Notes under the pieces: model-generated | What the model was told of the DNA's origin: nothing | The model's input: the letters and a program-made list of their open reading frames with translations, nothing else | Database searches by the model: none | Translations under genes and position numbers: made by a program | Shown here: positions 59,972 through 64,000 of the stretch, one piece after another | Layout of the letters: each line of letters begins with the position of its first letter | Position numbering within the stretch: position 1 is the stretch's first letter | Origin: Vibrio penaeicida | Lineage (GTDB): Bacteria > Pseudomonadota > Gammaproteobacteria > Enterobacterales > Vibrionaceae | Reading direction: 5' to 3' | Length of the DNA stretch: 64,000 bases | Assembly: GCF_030689305.1 (NCBI RefSeq) | Contig: NZ_JAUYVM010000010.1 | Span: forward strand, 62,001-126,000

Positions 59972-62900
59972 TTACTGCGCCTGAACACGCAACTCAGCTG
60001 CGCTGCGACTTTGGTGACCGAGCAATGTTCTCAAGTCAGAGGCTTGTGGTTTCACAAGGTAGAACTTAGGAATCCATTCGTCGAAATTCGCCAGAATTTC
60101 CTCAGCATGTGCTGAGTTGGTTTCGTCCAAATGTTCTGATATCAACCCTCTCAAATGCTCTTGATGGATGTAAAGATCCGAGAGTGATAGAGCTTCAACC
60201 GATTCTGTGTTCACACGCCCTTTAAAGTCGTCGTTCGCATCCAGTACATAGGCAAATCCGCCTGTCATACCCGCTCCAAAGTTCACGCCTGTTGCGCCAA
60301 GAATGGCAACAACACCTCCCGTCATGTACTCACATGCGTTATCACCAGCACCTTCAATGACAGCAATGGTGCCTGAATTACGCACGCCAAATCGCTCGCC
60401 CGCTTTACCTGCTGCAAACAGCTTACCGCCTGTCGCACCGTACAAGCAGGTATTGCCTATAATCGTTGCTTCATTACAGCGGAATGCGGTACCTAAGTGT
60501 GGCTTGATGGAGATTTTTCCGCCTGCCATGCCTTTGCCGACATAGTCGTTCGCATCACCAGTTAGGTAGAGCTCAACACCTCCAGCATTCCAAACACCGA
60601 AGGATTGCCCTGCGGTGCCATTTAAGAATAACTTAATGGGTTGGGTAGCCATTCCCTGATTACCATATCGCTTGGCGATTTCGCCAGACAAACGCGCGCC
60701 TACCGAGCGATCGGTATTAATCACATCGTAGTAAAAGTTCGCGCTTTGCTTGGCTTCGACTGCCGCCATGGCATCGGAGATGATTTTTTGGTTTAACGCA
60801 GCGTTATCAAATGGGGTATTGGGCTCGGTCCAACTGACAGGGTGCCCTTGCGGCGAGATTGGCTTTTCCAAAATTCCCGAAAGGTCGAGCTTGCTTTGTT
60901 TTGCCGTCATACCTTGAACGGCTTCAAGCAAGTCGGTGCGCCCTATTAAATCTGTGAGTTTTTCAACGCCCAGCTCAGCCATGATTTCACGTACTTCTTC
61001 GGCAAGCCCCGTGAAGTAGTTGACAACCATATCTGGCAACCCTTTGAAATACTGCTTGCGTAGGGTTTCATCTTGAGTAGCAACACCCGTTGCACAGTTA
61101 TTGAGGTGACAGATTCGGAGGAACTTACAGCCCATCGCAACCATAGGCGCGGTACCAAAGCCGAAGCTTTCCGCCCCTAAAATGGCGGCTTTTACGACGT
61201 CTAAGCCCGTTTTTAGTCCACCATCCACTTGCAAACGGATTTTATGACGTAAGCTATTGGCTACTAATGCTTGCTGAGTTTCTGCAAGCCCCAGCTCCCA
61301 AGGGCAGCCAGCATATTTCACCGACGTTAATGGGCTGGCAGCGGTACCACCGTCGTAACCGGATATGGTAATGAGATCGGCATACGCTTTGGCAACACCC
61401 GTCGCAATGGTGCCGACACCTGGCTCGGAAACCAGTTTGACGGAAACCAATGCATTAGGGTTAACCTGCTTAAGATCGAAAATCAGCTGAGCCAAATCTT
61501 CTATCGAATAAATGTCGTGATGAGGAGGCGGTGAAATCAAGGTTACACCTTGCACCGAGTAACGCAGTTTGGCAATTTCAGCCGTCACTTTGTGACCCGG
61601 AAGCTGACCACCTTCACCCGGTTTTGCCCCTTGGGCTACTTTGATTTGTAATACGTCAGCATTGGTCAGATAGTGCGGAGTTACGCCAAATCGACCCGAT
61701 GCCACTTGTTTGATACGTGAATTACGTTCCGTACCAAAGCGACGCGGATCCTCACCGCCTTCCCCGGAGTTTGAGTAACCGCCTAAGCGATTCATCGCCA
61801 TGGCTAATGCTTCGTGTGCTTCAGGGCTGAGTGCACCAATCGACATGGCTGCTGAATCGAATCGCTTAAAGAGTTCGGTGTTTGGCTCAATTTTTTCTAG
61901 TGGCAGCGCTTTGTCTGCTTTCTTTAGTTTCAATAAGTCACGCAACATGGCGACAGGACGTTCATTAACCTGCTTAGAAAAGGACTTATAGTCATTGGTT
62001 TCACCTGAATTGACCGCCGTTTGCAATGTGCTGACGACATCTGGGTTGTAGGCGTGAAATTCCCCACCGTGGACAAATTTCAGCAATCCACCGTGGTCGA
62101 TGGGCTTGCGTTTTGCCCATGCTTTACGAGACAGATTGAAGACATCTTGTTGGAAGTCACTGAATGAAGCGCCTTGGATTCGGCTTGTCACCCCTTTGAA
62201 ACAAAGATCGACAACATCTTGATGTAATCCAACGGCTTCAAATAACTGAGAGCAGCGATAGGAGGCGATGGTCGAAATGCCCATCTTGGACATGATCTTG
62301 TACAGCCCTTTATTGATGCCGTTGCGATAGTTCAGCATCGCTTCTCCGTAGGAGCGTTCCAGTGCACCATCATCAATGGCTTTACCTAAGGCTTCGTAAG
62401 CTAAATATGGATAAACCGCGGTCGCACCAAAGCCAAGTAATACTGCGAATTGATGAGGGTCGCGTGCCGTAGCCGTTTCCACAATAATATTGGCATCACA
62501 GCGTAAATTGGCATTGATAAGATGAGTTTGTACTGCACCCACTGCCATTGCAGCCGGAATCGGCAGTTTCCCTTTCTGGATATCACGATCGGATAAAACG
62601 ACCAGTACCGTGCCTTGGCGGACAACGGTTTCAGCTTGCTCGCACAAGTCATGAATGGCTTGCTCTAGCGATTTTTCTTCAGGATCAAAGTTAATGTCTA
62701 GAATGGAATTTCGGTAGTGTTCGTCGTTCAGTTCAAGCAACTGCAGCATATCGGAAAACAGCAAAACCGGTGATTCAAAGGCAACTCGGTGTGCGTGACC
62801 ATCGGTTTCGCAGAACACATTCATTTCCTGACCCACGCTGGTGGCCAGTGACATGACGTGTTTTTCACGAAGTGGATCAATCGGTGGGTTGGTGACCTGG

Positions 62901-64000
62901 GCAAACTTCTGGCGGAAGTAATCCGTTACCAAGCGCTCCTTGGAAGATAAAACAGCCATTGGGGTATCGTCGCCCATCGAGCCGACGGCTTCTTGCCCCA
63001 TATCACCCAGTACTCGAAGGACTTGATCGGCTTCTTCATTGCTCATCGCAAATTGCTTTTGATAAGTCTTGAGTTCATCGTTATCAAAATTGCGTTGACC
63101 AACTTCATCGTCCTTTAACTCTGCGAAGGGAGTTAAGCGGTGAACGTTGTTTTCCATCCATTCACGATAAGGATGACGGTTCTTTAGATCGCTGTCGATC
63201 TCAGACGATTGCCAAAGTTTCCCTTTTCGAGTGTCGATAACCAGAAGTTCACCGGGACCAACACGTCCTTTTTCAGAGACTTCATCTGGCGTGTAATCCC
63301 ATATACCGACCTCTGAAGCGAGTGTAATCAGGTTGTCTTTAGTAATGACATATCGAGCAGGGCGCAAACCATTTCTATCTAAGTTACAGGCAGCGTATCG
63401 ACCGTCTGATAAAACGATCCCCGCAGGCCCATCCCAAGGCTCCATATGCTTTGAATTAAAGTCATAAAACGCACGTAAGTCTGGATCCATGTCTGGGTGA
63501 TTTTGCCACGCAGGCGGAACCAGCATGCGCATGGCACGGAACACGTCCATACCACCCGCTAAGAACAAGTCCAACATGTTATCTAAGCTGGATGAATCAG
63601 AACCCGTTTCATTCACAAATGGCGCGGCACTTTGTAAGTCTGGTAGCAGTGGCGACGAGAACTTGTAAGCACGTGCTCTAGCCCATTGACGGTTACCTTC
63701 AATCGTATTGATTTCACCGTTGTGCGCTAAATAGCGGAATGGTTGAGCCAGTGGCCAGCGCGGTTGCGTGTTGGTGGAGAAACGTTGGTGGAACAAGCAA
63801 ATCGCCGATTCCATACGCAGATCCGCCAAGTCCAAATAGAATCGTGGTAGATCCGCAGGCATGCAAAGCCCTTTGTACACGATGACCTGAGTCGATAGGC
63901 TGCAGATATAAAAATCGTCATCGTCTTGAATTTGTTTTTCAATACGGCGACGAGCAATATACAGGCGACGTTCAATATCGCGTTCCCGCCAACCAGCAGG
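59972..64000 (-). CDS. gltB: Glutamate synthase (NADPH) large subunit, 3' part
   Basis: About 1342 C-terminal residues are visible; the gene continues beyond the right edge, so the N-terminal nucleophile Cys and part of the amidotransferase domain are missing. The frame is open to position 64000 (reading ERDIERRLYIARRRIEK, as in E. coli). Present are the rest of the class II amidotransferase domain (NGEINTIEGNRQW), the central domain, the FMN-binding synthase domain (SISPPPHHD-like region LISPPPHHDIYSIEDLAQLIFDL) with the 3Fe-4S cysteines in CKFLRICHLNNCATG, and the GXGXG beta-helix ending RSRSAAELRVQAQ. Makes two glutamates from glutamine and 2-oxoglutarate. Confidence 0.97.
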   Translation of the reverse strand, partial: PAGWRERDIERRLYIARRRIEKQIQDDDDFYICSLSTQVIVYKGLCMPADLPRFYLDLADLRMESAICLFHQRFSTNTQPRWPLAQPFRYLAHNGEINTIEGNRQWARARAYKFSSPLLPDLQSAAPFVNETGSDSSSLDNMLDLFLAGGMDVFRAMRMLVPPAWQNHPDMDPDLRAFYDFNSKHMEPWDGPAGIVLSDGRYAACNLDRNGLRPARYVITKDNLITLASEVGIWDYTPDEVSEKGRVGPGELLVIDTRKGKLWQSSEIDSDLKNRHPYREWMENNVHRLTPFAELKDDEVGQRNFDNDELKTYQKQFAMSNEEADQVLRVLGDMGQEAVGSMGDDTPMAVLSSKERLVTDYFRQKFAQVTNPPIDPLREKHVMSLATSVGQEMNVFCETDGHAHRVAFESPVLLFSDMLQLLELNDEHYRNSILDINFDPEEKSLEQAIHDLCEQAETVVRQGTVLVVLSDRDIQKGKLPIPAAMAVGAVQTHLINANLRCDANIIVETATARDPHQFAVLLGFGATAVYPYLAYEALGKAIDDGALERSYGEAMLNYRNGINKGLYKIMSKMGISTIASYRCSQLFEAVGLHQDVVDLCFKGVTSRIQGASFSDFQQDVFNLSRKAWAKRKPIDHGGLLKFVHGGEFHAYNPDVVSTLQTAVNSGETNDYKSFSKQVNERPVAMLRDLLKLKKADKALPLEKIEPNTELFKRFDSAAMSIGALSPEAHEALAMAMNRLGGYSNSGEGGEDPRRFGTERNSRIKQVASGRFGVTPHYLTNADVLQIKVAQGAKPGEGGQLPGHKVTAEIAKLRYSVQGVTLISPPPHHDIYSIEDLAQLIFDLKQVNPNALVSVKLVSEPGVGTIATGVAKAYADLITISGYDGGTAASPLTSVKYAGCPWELGLAETQQALVANSLRHKIRLQVDGGLKTGLDVVKAAILGAESFGFGTAPMVAMGCKFLRICHLNNCATGVATQDETLRKQYFKGLPDMVVNYFTGLAEEVREIMAELGVEKLTDLIGRTDLLEAVQGMTAKQSKLDLSGILEKPISPQGHPVSWTEPNTPFDNAALNQKIISDAMAAVEAKQSANFYYDVINTDRSVGARLSGEIAKRYGNQGMATQPIKLFLNGTAGQSFGVWNAGGVELYLTGDANDYVGKGMAGGKISIKPHLGTAFRCNEATIIGNTCLYGATGGKLFAAGKAGERFGVRNSGTIAVIEGAGDNACEYMTGGVVAILGATGVNFGAGMTGGFAYVLDANDDFKGRVNTESVEALSLSDLYIHQEHLRGLISEHLDETNSAHAEEILANFDEWIPKFYLVKPQASDLRTLLGHQSRSAAELRVQAQ

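Overview
The window looks like part of a Vibrio main chromosome, or that of a close Vibrionaceae relative. The evidence is gene order and protein sequence only: zapG/degQ, zapE, rplM-rpsI, petABC, sspAB, then dolP-diaA-yraN-lpoA/rsmI and rnpB, followed by the division and cell wall (dcw) cluster running into lpxC, dciA/secA, dapB and carAB. Further support comes from a tryptophanase operon and a dispersed inverted-repeat element of a kind I associate with vibrios. No tRNA, 5S/16S/23S rRNA, CRISPR array or complete transposase gene was seen. Both ends cut genes: degQ at the left, gltB at the right.

Layout. 1-12.6 kb is housekeeping: envelope protease degQ, division factors zapG and zapE, ribosomal proteins, the cytochrome bc1 complex, stringent starvation proteins, the DolP/DiaA/YraN/LpoA block, rsmI and RNase P RNA. 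12.7-29.3 kb is the dcw cluster, all on the plus strand with frequent start/stop overlaps: rsmH-ftsL-ftsI-murE-murF-mraY-murD-ftsW-murG-murC-ftsQ-ftsA-ftsZ, then lpxC. mraZ and ddl are absent from it. 29.4-38.9 kb holds dciA and secA (divergent), dapB and carAB, the last with a good promoter and a tandem ArgR operator.

38.9-41.1 kb is a small accessory island on the minus strand: a signal-less peptidoglycan-binding/amidase-like protein, a secreted small protein directly behind it, and a four-helix membrane protein. It resembles an effector-immunity module. The hydrolase leader contains stacked inverted repeats, one of which would hide its Shine-Dalgarno sequence. 41.1-50.9 kb holds pseudouridine catabolism (psuK-psuG), a ModF-like ABC ATPase with a ruined first P-loop, the ovothiol enzyme OvoA, and a tryptophanase operon (tnaC-like leader, tnaA, permease, ridA).

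51.1-53.5 kb contains a 266-bp MITE-like element and a three-gene redox operon (questin oxidase-like, VOC, flavodoxin-like) with a symmetrical operator around its promoter. 53.6-58.5 kb carries a TRIC-type channel, the mtnN-cbiB-btuF nucleoside/cobalamin group and two lipoproteins. 58.5-64 kb is glutamate synthase (gltBD).

Start sites were moved from the longest open frame where a ribosome binding site or family alignment argued for it; each case is noted. All family assignments come from reading the sequence and remembered family features, not from database searches.
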